DNA of 64,000 nucleotides, from positions 7,006,001-7,070,000 of the forward strand of contig JAKZAN010000007.1 in NCBI GenBank assembly GCA_023053545.1, given 5' to 3'. The number at the start of each line of letters is the position of its first letter. The first letter of the stretch is position 1. Origin of the DNA: Lepidurus packardi. Lineage: Eukaryota; Arthropoda; Branchiopoda; Notostraca; Triopsidae. Under the pieces are notes generated by a model that saw nothing but the letters and a program-made list of their open reading frames with translations, was not told the DNA's origin and made no database searches. Of this stretch, positions 39,413 through 49,241 are shown in pieces. A program made the position numbers and the translations under genes.

Positions 39413-40552
39413 TTAAGCTGCATTCCCATGTTTCGATTTCCATTTACGGATGTTTTCAAATCCGTTAATGCCCAGTTGATAGTCTTGGAACGTTTGTTCG
39501 ATTTGCTCCCGTGTGTTCATTACAAAGGGACCTTGTTGGACGACTGGTTCTCCTATGGGTTGTCCTGCAATCAAAACGAAATGGGCTGATGCTGCTCCTT
39601 TATTCTTGAATTCCACAAATTGGCCGTCGCCGAATACAACTGTATGATGAGGACTGATTTGAGTTTCCTGGCTTCCTGATACTAAAGGTAATACTCGTTC
39701 AAAACTGCATTCTTTTTCCCCAAAGCGACGTTACCGAAATGGATATGTTCGCTAACCACATACGCAAAGGCTGTCCAGCCCTGGGGGATTTCCTGCTTGA
39801 AATAACTCCCAGGCTGGACCGAGAAATCAAAGTAGTACGTTGGAGTTCTTGTACGGACCGGGCTGCTTATACCCATCGATTTCCCAGCAATGACTTTTAA
39901 GATGTATGTTTTACCCATTAGCATAAGAAGTTTTAATAGACAAGAATAGAGATAAATATACATTACTCTTGACCGTGACACCATTTTGTGTAGCTACGGG
40001 AATGTCGTTGGCTTCCAATTCTTGGTAAGATGGCTCAACCATCTTTTCTTCTGCTCGCAAATTGACCCATAGTTGTAAACCGAACGATTCTTCGCTTCCG
40101 TGGGGCATCTCGGAGTGGACAATGCCCCTTCCAGCTGTCATCCACTATAAGAAAAGCTCAAGCTGTAACCATGTAAAGACACACTAGGGGGAAAATAGCT
40201 GCAATTTACTTGCAATCCTCCAGGTTTGATAACCCCTGCATGGCCACAGAAGTCTTCGTGCTGAACCCCTCCTTCAAATAAATACGTCACAGTTTCGAAA
40301 CCTCGATGAGGATGATCAGGAAAGCCCGCTGGAGGCTTAACATGGAATTCATCGAGCATGAGGAAGGGATCAAGGTTGCGTAACTAAAAATCAATCGAGC
40401 AAATGTTTAACTCGGGTATCTGAGTTTAAGAAATGTAATTAAAATGTGCACTCGATACGTACCTCAGCCCTTCCAATGCTGCGACGAACACGTGCTCCTC
40501 GTCCTTCCCCTTGCTCTTGGCTTAGCACTATTTTAGTAACTGATCTGGACAT
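39413..40552 (-). CDS. PIR: Pirin (nuclear iron-binding cupin)
   Basis: Pirin is a bicupin iron protein acting as a redox-dependent NF-kB co-regulator, with quercetinase activity reported for family members. Five minus-strand exons, 40552-40463, 40383-40210, 40144-39967, 39893-39735 and 39675-39413, give 287 residues (human 290). Clear family blocks are EQGEGRGARVRRSIGR, GFPDHPHRGFETVTYLFEGG, HEDFCGHAG, WMTAGRGIVHSEMP, LQLWVNLR, EKMVEPSYQEL, TRTPTYYFDF, GPFVMNT and NGFENIRKWKSK. The four expected metal ligands are present (His 54, His 56, His 98, Glu 100). All introns are 59-79 nt. The frame is open upstream of the chosen Met for about 60 codons without an ATG, so a longer N-terminus is possible only with a non-ATG start or an unseen exon. 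I prefer the Met that aligns with the family start. Confidence 0.96.
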
Positions 40553-41373
40553 TGTTTGGGTGCTCGTTATCGACTGTTTGTTGTTACTTGATCTCAGTGA
40601 AGGTTGAAGGTTGTCTACCGATCCGCTTTCACGGTCTTGGCTATACCACAAGCACGCACGATCACCATGACGTAGCGTTTCTTTGCCTTGGGCTCCTCCT
40701 ACATTCTTTTGGAATTGGATGAAAACAATAAATCAAAGAAGGTGAGATCATCATTAATTATAGATAATCGGAGATCTACCGTACCGTAGGAGCAGTTAAG
40801 AAATCGCTTCGAAATAGCAAGGACACATCTTTGCAGGATTGCCAGATTTTTTTCTGAATCAGCAAACCAAAGTAACCTGAAAAAAACCCAAATTAAACCA
40901 CCGGCTTTCCAAAACTAACCAAAAACAAACCAATTAAAAAAAAATCGAAGTTCTAAAGCAATTACTTCACTAAATTGTGGACAACTTTTGCGATACCACT
41001 GCGATCTATTTTCCCATTAAATTAATGCTGGAAAATCTTCAGGATTAAAGTTATACTCATCGTTAAGCAAAATACAATGCAAACCCGGACTCAATAATTC
41101 AAAACGTGATTGAGTTATTTTATTATCACAACGAGATCATTATTTTTGGAAATTGAAACCCAAACGAATTTGCTTTTGGATGTGTGCATCGCAATTAAAA
41201 TTGCACTTAAAAGAGAATAATTTTAGATTATTACAAGTGAGGGCTTTTCTAGGTTAAAAAAAAGGCAGAAATACATGCTGACCAAGTAAACCAAACGAAG
41301 TCTTCAACATCAACTTCATCTTCACTATTATCGTTGTACATATTGTTGCTGGAGTACTGAACCATTGCAGCCG
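40553..41373. other. Region between pirin and hAT remnant
   Basis: Upstream part of pirin, then about 550 bases of A-rich and unremarkable sequence. No gene was seen and no terminal inverted repeat of the neighbouring hAT element could be recognised. Confidence 0.45.
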
Positions 41374-43130
41374 TCACTTCACTTCATTGCAGCCGTCAAA
41401 TTCCTTACAACAAAAATTTCTACTTGAAAGGTACGACTTAATTCTAACAATTGCGTCAAGCATTTTAATCTCAATTTTATTGCGTAGTTTGCTCTTTACG
41501 TACGTCACTTGCGAAAATACTCTTTCTACAAAAGCATTAGAAATTGGCAACGATAAACAGGCTAAGCAATATTCAGATAACTCTCTGAATGCAAAAAGTC
41601 ATCGTACGTCCTGGTAACTTCTGACTGCCGTCCAGAACTCAACCACGTCTCTGGGGACGGCAGAATTTTTAAAAAGATCCGTCTCTGACCAGATTACAAG
41701 ACTAATTTTCTGTACTGGTCTTCGATTATCTGAGCGTTCGTTCCCATTAGATGGGTCAGGGGTAGCTCACAGAAAGCAACTTTATGAAACTGTGAAAGAA
41801 CTCAACTAGGAGATAAGTATGATAGGCCAGGAAATACTTCTTTGTTTTTAGGTAACCGTGATTCCATCTCAGAGATTAGTTCCAACAGAAACTTCAAACA
41901 CCTTGCCTGAACAGTTTCAACTACTTTCTCGGCGCCCTCTTTCGCGCAGCAAATTTGCTTTTGAACAAAAATCTTACATTTGGAGGAAAATTTTGCACCG
42001 AAGTCTACACGAGAAAGAGGTTTTTGGTAACCTCTAGTGTCAAAAACTCTCCCCTTCACATTTTTGTGATGGAGAGAGTTTCATCTCTGTGAGCTCTCTC
42101 CCAATCACAAAAGTGTGAAGGGGAGAGAGCTCACAGAGATTCTCGGGGTCCACATTGGCACTTTTGAACAGTGCATTAATTTGTTCGAATTCTTTCAAGA
42201 GGGGCGTTTGAAATACAATCAGGAGGTACACAGAATCGTCTTTCGGCATACTGCTGATCGACGAACACTTGTACCTCACGCTAGCGGGAGCTTTGAGTTC
42301 TACCTGTCTAAAATAAGCCTTCAACTCTTGTCAGTTTAACAGCAAGTTGTACGGAACTTTACCCCTAAGTAGCGAGCGAGTAGCTTTCCTCTCGCCGTTT
42401 ATGTCCATTGCTTCGAATAAGCCAATGAAATCCTCACACCTTAGCTGGCTTTTCGAATAAAAAGGGGAGGATTTCTGACCATAAAAATGCAATGCTGGAT
42501 GGCATAACCTCAAAGCCATGTTGTACAACGAGGTTCAAAGAGTGGCAAATGGATCTGAGGTGAACGCAATTTAGGGCTTCGGCTTTAACTCGGGACCAAA
42601 CTGAATTGTGGGCTTCAATAACATTTGCCGCGCCATCAGAACTATAGCCAATGCAATCAGAAAAAGAAAGCCTAACAGATTTTAGTTTTTCTTTTAACGC
42701 AAGAAAAAGATCTTCACCTGTTGTCGATAATACAGGAATTATAAAGGATAATCATTAAGGATACTATTCTCTTTATCTGAATAGTATCGCACACATACGC
42801 AGAGATGTTTAGCTGCTCTGATATCTGTGGGTTCATCAATGAGAACCGAAAACTTATTATTACTCAGCTCTTGGACAACTTTTTCTTCAAGAGATTTCGA
42901 GATCACCTTCTTGATCATCTGGCAGCATTTGGTCCTATGCATCTGCAGGCTTTCCCATCGGCTTCCATTTCCATTACACGAAACAATCTCACCCAGATGG
43001 TCCATAGTCAAAATTGGAGAGTGGCAACACACATTCAGCGCCAGTTCTTTTTCAGGGTTCTTTCCATTATATCCTGACCAATTTTTTATGTTTTCAACGT
43101 TTTCCAGAAGAAAAAAGTTTACTTCCTATC
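41374..43130 (-). mobile_element. Decayed hAT-family transposase (ZMYM/ZBED5-like)
   Basis: This is a fragment of a hAT DNA transposon transposase, read on the minus strand in several frames. The upstream part (about 43030-42740) has KCCQMIKK, FSVLIDEPTDI and CVCVRYYSD, typical of the DUF4371/RNase-H-like start of ZMYM- and ZBED5-type hAT proteins. It continues through IGYSSDGAANVIEA and HLRSICHSLNLVV (about 42680-42540). The C-terminal dimerisation domain lies at about 41590-41400, with LSLPISNAFVERVFS and KSKLRNKIEI, ending at a stop at 41376-41374. The BED/N-terminal part is missing. The frame breaks at least twice in the middle, near 42.0-42.5 kb, where an inverted duplication of about 90 bp also sits. 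No terminal repeats or target duplication were found. Not active by itself. Confidence 0.8.
42051..42140. repeat. Nested inverted repeats inside the hAT remnant
   Basis: Two pairs of inverted arms interlock: 42051-42070 pairs with 42104-42123 (19 of 20 bases) and 42083-42102 pairs with 42121-42140 (20 of 20). The order is A, C, A', C'. This lies within transposase-derived sequence and looks like a local inverted duplication, for example by template switching. Confidence 0.85.
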
Positions 43131-43396
43131 TAACTAAAACTTGCTAGTGCCAATTTAATTAAAAGGTGCCATCAGAGCTCGTCTTCACCCATAGGAAGTC
43201 GGCTTCCCAGTCCTTTCTATATTTTCTGGACATCCCTGGCAAGCCGCACTAGCATGTGAGAGGAATTGCTAGAGAAGAAATAGGCCTACAGCACAATGAT
43301 GCAAGAACATGCAAAATAACACAGTTAAGTATGAACACAAAACTTGACAGGCAGAGATGCACCGCGAGATAACCCATAAAGAAGAAACCAATAACA
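43131..43396. other. Short gap between hAT remnant and PAN-like gene
   Basis: Nothing recognisable. Upstream exons of the neighbouring Cys-rich gene could lie here, but none is evident. Confidence 0.4.
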
Positions 43397-44318
43397 ATGA
43401 ATTTTTATGTTTTAAAACTACGAGTGCTTACCAGCACAACGGATGTTAAAAATTACAGAAAAATCATATGCGATTTTGGTTCGGGGGGTTTTCAAAATCC
43501 TGGGTACGGCCTGAGACACATTGTAGCAGTCAGCAACCAAATTCGTCGTGGCTTTAGTATCGGTTCATTAATCCAAGGGAGAACATGTCCGGAGTGGTTA
43601 GAAATCGGTTTGTAGTAATGTGTATTTTGTATAAGATATTTGCGCGTGAGTCTAATGTAACAACTTGGGTTTACGAAATTACGTGTTCTATATTTATGCC
43701 ATAGGTTGTGTTTCGGGTAATACAGAGTCATTTAAATGCTTCGACAATGGCATGGGTCGCACTTCATGGTTTGTGGCCTTAATGACAGGAGGACAAATGA
43801 CCAGTATCCCTGATGTCTATGGAATATCTTCCTTACAATGCTCTTTGCTATGCTTGGCACGTAACAGTTCTTGTCTTTCATTTGCGTATTATGAAGGACA
43901 CTGTTTCTTACGCAATATATCGCTCGCGCATTCTGGAATGCTTTGCGGAATATCATTGCTGGATTCTTATACACGCTGCCCTCTTGGACAAACAGGAGAT
44001 GTCTTCATTGCTTTTGCGGGTATAATAGAAATATCCAAGAGATTTGTCGTTTTTGAGTATAAATTTTTCTTAGGGGTGAACCGTACGATGATGGAATGCA
44101 TGTGTGGTGTTCAAAATAACATTTTTCCTCCATGGGTCTATTTATCCACCATATAACGATATGACTGTGTTGACAATTGCACTTCTTTGCCTTGTACGTT
44201 AAAAGCTGGCGCCATGCAAAAATGTTGGGTTTGCAATGGTGACTATAACTATTGCTTGCCCTTCAAAGATCCAGATCCCACGTACCCTCAACGCGTAGGT
44301 TGCATGCCCGTTTTTTAA
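43397..44318 (+). pseudogene. Cys-rich PAN/apple-like gene, probably damaged
   Basis: Three exons can be joined: about 43397-43607, 43705-44019 and from 44074 onward. The product has TCPEWLEIG, ESFKCFDNGMGRTSWF, then IPDVYGISSLQCSLLCLAR, SCLSFAYYEGHCFLR and CPLGQTGDVF. The Cys spacing resembles a PAN/apple domain, used for protein or sugar binding in secreted proteins. A TAA at 44154-44156 ends the frame, yet the same frame continues with Cys-rich, protein-like sequence (DCVDNCTSLPC, CWVCNGDYNYC, RVGCMPVF) to a second stop at 44316-44318. No AG that could close an intron lies between 44130 and 44200. I therefore read it as a gene broken by a nonsense codon, or else truncated. No signal peptide is visible at the proposed start, so 5' exons may be missing. 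The intron 44020-44073 is 54 nt, in frame and free of stops. Confidence 0.5.
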
Positions 44319-45175
44319 TAATAGTAATTGGACCTTATTAGATATCTTTATACCGAACACTGTATACACTGTGAAACTATGTTTTATTCCTCACTAATTT
44401 TGGGATGCTTGAACACCGACATTCTTAATTTTGAGGTGGTAATATTGCGTAGTAAACCCAAAACAACAACTATCCAGTAATGCAGGCACAAAAATAATAC
44501 AACAACAATAACAAAACAACAAAAGCACACTTGCGACTAAACAATCGCAAAATTTTAACACAGATCGAGTGAACGTTTATCTTAAATATGAAACAGTGAA
44601 ATGTGGGTCAAGTTCTTCGGTGCAAGTAAGTAAAATATCGACCCAGTCAAACTCCTGATGTAAATATCGAATTATGGGTCCACGAATCTCCGAAATGGGG
44701 TAACGTATTTGAGGGAACAATATAATTCTTGCAATACTAGAAAAAGCAATATGCTTTATTGCTTCCTGTCTAGCTACAGGAATAATAATAAAAAATAATA
44801 ATAATTTCTGGTGACGTGTATAAGTATAGGGTACTTTCTGGTTAGGAACCTTTCGGTCTTTGAATCGATTGTAAGTCCATACCCAAATTTCAGAAATGTA
44901 TACGATTATCAATGATAATCTTAAGTTGAATTAATTCTTAACTTCTTGGACTATAATACTGAGAATCGCTTTTACTGAACACTTAATCCATTGGAGAAGC
45001 TTTTTCTTCATATCCTGTTGCCAGGATAATTAAGTATATTTGGACGTGAGAAAGCTTCAAAGTGAGAGGTAGTAATAAGGACACATTTCAAAGGAAAGCA
45101 ACATCCTTATCAATTCTTGACCCTATTTTCTCTGATCATTTCGGAAGGAGGCGACCTTTGTCCATCATGAGGTGG
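44319..45175. other. Intergenic region
   Basis: About 850 bases without a supported gene. A 111-codon minus-strand open frame (44912-44577) has no domain-like features. AT-rich patches lie near 44490-44530 and 44780-44810. Confidence 0.5.
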
Positions 45176-45211
45176 TATAAGTAGAATCAAGTGCCAGAAA
45201 AATTTGTCAGT
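45176..45211 (+). promoter_or_regulatory. TATA box and TCAGT initiator
   Basis: TATAA at 45176-45180 and TCAGT at 45207-45211 are at the usual arthropod spacing (about 31-33 bases from TATA to the initiator A). A likely 5' UTR exon ends at a GTAAGT donor at 45316, and its acceptor is the AG at 45390-45391, just upstream of the start codon at 45399. Confidence 0.7.
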
Positions 45212-45398
45212 TGTGCCTGTTGTGTCAGCTGTGTTATAGAAAACTCGCTAAAGGTATTCTAAAAGAACACAGGCCTCAGTTTTACATTTGATATTAAACG
45301 ACCATTGGAATCTACGGTAAGTCTCATTTCATTTCACAATAAGTTCAACTGTGACCCATAGTAAATATCTTCTCACGCATATTTTTGATAGATTGGGT

Positions 45399-46148
45399 AT
45401 GTCCGCATACGGGCTAAGCTCACCAGCTGGTGGTTTTGGTGGACCTAATGCGTATCCTCCTCCGACTGCAGGACCCAGTAATCCATACGGCATTCCACCG
45501 CCTGGGCCGTCGTACGTTCCTCCAGCGCCCAATTTCCCTCCTGCTGGTCCTCCTCTACTTCCACCTACCTTGTCTGCTGTCGGAATGGACGGCGCTGATA
45601 ATGGAGTTGTCGAACAATCAGAAGAAGGATTTGTCGTCGTCAAGAAGCTTTCTCTCCCTTTAGTCCTTTTGGCTCTTCCACTTCTCCTTGTCGCCGTGGT
45701 TGTAGTTGTGGTAGTTGTTACGCGCACTACCGTGATTGTCCTCAATGTCTTTTTTCCCAGCCTATTCAAGAAGAAGAAAAAGCCTGAAGAAGCTCTTTTT
45801 CCACCGGAGTTTTACTCTCCTGAATATTACGGTCCGCCCGAAGAGTACTATGACGAGACTGAGAAAACTTATCGCCGTCGACGTCAAGTAACTGGTACAC
45901 CATCTTTGACTTCAGAGCAAGTTTATCACATCACTGAATTAGTTTTCGCCTCACTGGCTTCTGAAGAATGCTTGCAACGCTTGCTTTGCGAAACCGGTAA
46001 AGTCGCTCGTTCTTACGGTTCCATCGAAACTATTACGAAGAGTGTATCAAACCTGGTTCCCAAAGCCCATCAGCCTTCTTTTGATATCTTTGCCAAGGAA
46101 AAGAAGTGTGAAAAGTACAAATGCGGTGAACTACCTGTCCGTAAATAA
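45399..46148 (+). CDS. Orphan Pro/Gly-rich membrane protein with Cys-containing C-terminal domain
   Basis: 249 residues in one coding exon. The start follows the acceptor of a 5' UTR intron (donor 45316). Residues 1-60 are Pro/Gly/Ala/Tyr rich (PPTAGPSNPYGIPPPG) without a secretion signal. Residues about 84-107 form one strongly hydrophobic segment (AVVVVVVVV) flanked by KK and KKKKK (124-128). An acidic Tyr-rich stretch (EYYGPPEEYYDE) follows, then a basic RRRR at 159-162 that could be a furin-type site, and a helical domain with four Cys (191, 197, 237, 242: ECLQRLLCETG and KKCEKYKC). The last domain faintly recalls the arthropod DM4/12 family pattern of CL..LCE followed by late Cys, but I would not assign it. 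An AATAAA overlaps the stop codon (46144-46149). Probably a type II or tail-processed surface protein of the cuticle epithelium; this is speculative. Confidence 0.8.
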   Translation: MSAYGLSSPAGGFGGPNAYPPPTAGPSNPYGIPPPGPSYVPPAPNFPPAGPPLLPPTLSAVGMDGADNGVVEQSEEGFVVVKKLSLPLVLLALPLLLVAVVVVVVVVTRTTVIVLNVFFPSLFKKKKKPEEALFPPEFYSPEYYGPPEEYYDETEKTYRRRRQVTGTPSLTSEQVYHITELVFASLASEECLQRLLCETGKVARSYGSIETITKSVSNLVPKAHQPSFDIFAKEKKCEKYKCGELPVRK

Positions 46149-46460
46149 ACTGTAATAATTTATTGTGTAATTGACATCTTTACGAGTAAGTTGCATTTTA
46201 ATCCGTTATACTAACAACCAAAATATCATAATTTGCATATCAAGTTCCGAACAAACTTAAGTTCGCAAAAAAGGTGAAATCATTGAAACCGAAGTGTATG
46301 GTATCTGCAGGAATGAGTAGTTATTCGCATAAGCGTATAACCTACCATCCATGTAAATTTATTGACATGAAGCCATTTTTAGTCATATTTATTAAAATAC
46401 ATACTCAACTTATTTTAGACCTTGGTCATTATAATTTTTTTTAACTATAATGTTGATAAT
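46149..46460. other. Short convergent intergenic region
   Basis: 3' ends of the orphan membrane gene and cuticle copy 1. The minus-strand polyadenylation hexamer (TTTATT on the plus strand) lies at 46388-46393. Confidence 0.55.
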
Positions 46461-47338
46461 TTAATAATCTTTATCGGTATACAAGGTGGTGGTATAAGAT
46501 TCGTATTTCGGGGTGGTAGTGTACTCCTTGGCGTACCCTGCAGCTGTGTACTTGGGTTGGTTGTAGGCCGGTTGAGAGGCATAAGGAGCAGGGCCAGCTT
46601 TGTATGCGGGTTTGTAGTCATTGGTTGAGTACACTTTAGTGTATTGCTTTGCTGGGGTGTAGGTAGCGGGGTAAGCAGATTGGGGCTTGTAGTCATTAGT
46701 AGCATACGATTTAGTGTATTGCTCTACTGGGTAAGCAGGTTGAGCTTCGGCTGGGGTGTAAGTAGTGGGGCTTGCATAGGATTCCTTGGCATTGTAGGAG
46801 GGGCTAGTGTACTCTTTTTGGTACTTGGGTTGATTGTAGGCAATTCCAGAGTAAGGCTTGTTATCGTATTTAGCTTCTCCCTCGTACTCGACATCCGCAA
46901 CGTAACCATATTCGTCGGCCTTGTAAGTTACGATTTGGACGCGGGAGTCCGGGAGGAGAACGCGGTAAGAGCCTGTGACAATTGTACCGTCGCTGCTCTC
47001 TTGATCGTCCACATTCCAGTCGAAATTGTACGGCATAGGTGCCTACATGTAAATCTGTATTTTAAAAATTGATTTTCCTTTTATGGCACATTTTTTACTT
47101 ACATGGTTCTCGTAGTTCTTTTCATATCCAACAGTCTGTGGGTAGTTCGGCTTCGTGTAAGCGGGATACGCTACTTCGTTGGCGATGACCACGGCCAAAA
47201 GACTCGCAACAATGAAAATCTGTTGAGCAAGTGCATTAAGTGTACTTTTCCTTATGTGTTTATTGTTTTACGTTTAAGTACTGTAAGAATCGGAATAGTT
47301 TCAGTGGAATACTTCCACCTACCTGCGTGTTGTTGTAG
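46461..47338 (-). CDS. RR-type chitin-binding cuticle protein, copy 1 (ACG in place of ATG)
   Basis: This paralogue of the cuticle gene at 51.4-52.5 kb binds chitin through an RR (Chitin_bind_4) domain in the exoskeleton. Minus-strand exons 47338-47333, 47219-47103 and 47042-46461 would give 234 residues. Exon 2 supplies the hydrophobic signal (IFIVASLLAVVIA). Exon 3 begins with APMPYNFDW and carries the RR domain (TGSYRVLLPDSRVQIVTYKAD, GYVADVEYEGEA). Tyr/Lys/Pro repeats such as TNDYKPQSAYPATYTP follow. The codon matching the start of copy 2 is ACG, not ATG, and no other ATG lies in the predicted leader. The next in-frame Met is past the signal peptide. About eight residues (NDFAHQE region) of the RR domain are also missing relative to copy 2. 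The rest of the frame is intact. It may initiate at ACG (A at -3), be a sequence error, or be decaying. Confidence 0.8.
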
Positions 47339-47388
47339 GATGGAAGAAGTCAGATGAGCTGATGCTGTTACTGGAGCACTTTAGCTCA

Positions 47389-47394
47389 TTTATA
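47389..47394 (-). promoter_or_regulatory. TATA box of cuticle copy 1
   Basis: TATAAA on the minus strand, with the predicted initiator (TCAGC) about 34 bases downstream near 47360. The layout matches that of copy 2, whose initiator is the better TCAGT. Confidence 0.65.
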
Positions 47395-47460
47395 CTAGTG
47401 AGCGTATGTTTAGAAAGTTTTGAGTTATCCGGTAAAATAACCCGAGAACGCTGGGCAAAT

Positions 47461-47593
47461 AGAAAATGCTTGGCGACCATCAATCCAGAAACTTTATTTT
47501 TCATCAATAGCTAGTATGAACCCCCCCCCCCCCGTTCTCCCGACACTCTTCCAATCTCCTAGTCATGGTGGTGATGGTCGCCAAGCATTTTCT
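47461..47593. repeat. Perfect 22-bp inverted repeat with poly-C in the spacer
   Basis: 47461-47482 is the exact reverse complement of 47572-47593. The 89-base spacer contains a run of 13 C (47521-47533). It lies 70-200 bp upstream of the TATA box of cuticle copy 1, and the corresponding place before copy 2 does not show it. Confidence 0.9.
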
Positions 47594-47973
47594 TTGCTTT
47601 GACCTTTTGTTTGTCAGGGAAAAGGGATTAGCTTCGCTACTAAGGAGCATTTAATTGACTGACCTGCTCTTTAATTAACTGGGGACTAGGAGGGACTTCT
47701 TGAGAACCCTACCTGAGCGTAGAAGTAGGCAAGCAATGTAAAAACCCATCCAAACAGTGGAAAAGCGCTGTGATTGGTCAATTTCGAAAACCATAGGAAC
47801 GATACTTAATTTCAGTACTGTACATTTCAAATGGTCGACAAGCCAAAGCCAGTGTAAACAAAGTAAAACTCTTCATAATACTCACTAAATAATCACGGTA
47901 AGTGTGCACTCTGTGTTTTTCTGATTGTTTAGTAAACCTTTTATGTTCTTTCCGTTTCAGCGTCTAAGAAAAT
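47594..47973. other. Left flank and 5' leader of the Harbinger-like nuclease gene
   Basis: A 5' UTR intron probably runs from GTAAGT at 47897 to the AG just before 47960. No terminal inverted repeat matching the right flank was recognised. Confidence 0.5.
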
Positions 47974-49229
47974 ATGCTAGAATCACAAGCTTTGGCCCTC
48001 TGTGCTAACGAAGTTTTGCAGAACTTGCTAGTTGAAGAGTCTTCTTTGGAACTAATGGAAGATGAAGATTCCGACGATGATGGGAGCTCAAGTACAGCAT
48101 TTTCTCTTGCTTGCAACGTGTTACATGTCAAGAATAATTCTCAACTTGCTAGGAATTCGGGGTATGTGATTTACACCGCTTATTATTTTGCCTATAGTTT
48201 TAATAACCTAGAAATATCTGTGGCAGTTTCCTGAAACATGTAGTTTCGCATTTCTTGGAGGATATTTTTCGGAGCCACTTTCGCATGACCCGTTCCACAT
48301 TTGCCTGCCTCGTATCCTTCTGCGAGGTCAATTGCCCAAGAACCGCAGCAAGTGGTGGCTACCAGCCCATGGACGTGGAAGAAATGTGTTATATTACCGT
48401 ATGGTACCTGGCTAATCAGTGTACCATGCGGGAAATATCGGTGCTGTTTGGCCGCACAGTTTCATCTGTGTGGCGTTCAATTGACAGAATAACATCAATT
48501 CTTGAGCAGCATCAGCATGAATTTATCAAGTGGCCAGCTCCTGAAGAACAACCGTCTGTTGCCGACCATTTTTCTTTTCGCGCTGGTTTCCCTAATGTTA
48601 TTGGTGCCATTGATGGATCACATATTAGGATAGACGCTACGTCAATTGATCAGAAGTCTTATTTGAACAGAAAATTTTCTCATTCTGTAATTCTTTTGGC
48701 TGTGTGTCTTCCTAATCGTGCATTCTCCTACATTTTTGCCGGGTACCCAGGAAGTGTTCACGATGCCCGTGTTTTTCGAAATTCAGGCCTCTTCAGAACA
48801 GCTTCAACTGATCGAAGAAGTCTATTCCGGAACGACACCTACCATATTCTTGGTGACTCCGCATTTCCGTGCCTTGACTGGCTCATCCCAGCCTTCAAGC
48901 ATTCAAGCGCGAATACTCCCGAGAAGAGGAAGTTTAATCGGAAGCACTCGTCCACAAGAGTAACGATAGAGAATTCTTTCGGCGATTTGAAAATGATTTG
49001 GCGAAGACTCCTGTACGTAAAAGCGCATGTTAGAAGAGTGATCCGGATTATAGTTTCTTGCTGTGTTCTACACAACCTACGCATTCGGCAAAGAGACGTG
49101 GATTTATTCAATGAAAATGATGTTGATCCGCTTGAGGATGACGATGGACCCGAAGACGAAGCAGGAGCGATTAATGAAATATGTAGAATGCAGAAGCGAA
49201 ATAGCCTTGTCCAGTTACTTGGAAATTGA
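47974..49229 (+). CDS. PIF/Harbinger DDE nuclease (HARBI1-like)
   Basis: Two coding exons, 47974-48161 and 48227-49229, give 396 residues, the usual size for Harbinger nucleases. The helix-turn-helix-like region (MREISVLFGRTVSSVWRSI) precedes the RNase-H-like core. The DDE residues are visible: IGAIDGSHIRI (Asp 192), YPGSVHDARVFRNS (Asp 242) and VTIENSFGDLK (Glu 311), with LGDSAFPC between. The N-terminus is acidic. The frame is intact. Family knowledge: Harbinger elements encode this nuclease plus a separate Myb/SANT-like protein that carries it to DNA. Exactly such a partner converges from the other strand, 12 bp between stops. Without paired terminal repeats it is undecided whether this is a live element or a domesticated gene like HARBI1. 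Confidence 0.92.
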
Positions 49230-49241
49230 AGTGTATTTAGA

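Noticed and set aside
40553-40735. N-terminal extension of pirin
   Set aside because: Open frame without an ATG upstream of the family-matching start; treated as leader.
44577-44912. 111-codon minus-strand open frame
   Set aside because: No motif, AT-rich, no promoter or splice context.
45329-45769. 146-codon open frame antisense to the orphan membrane protein
   Set aside because: Mirror of GC-skewed Pro/Gly codons on the coding strand; the plus strand has the promoter, splice site and polyadenylation signal.
46422-47072. Plus-strand Val/Gly/Leu-rich frames opposite cuticle copy 1
   Set aside because: Antisense shadows of Tyr/Pro/Lys-rich repeats; the same pattern appears opposite copy 2 at 51.8-52.3 kb.
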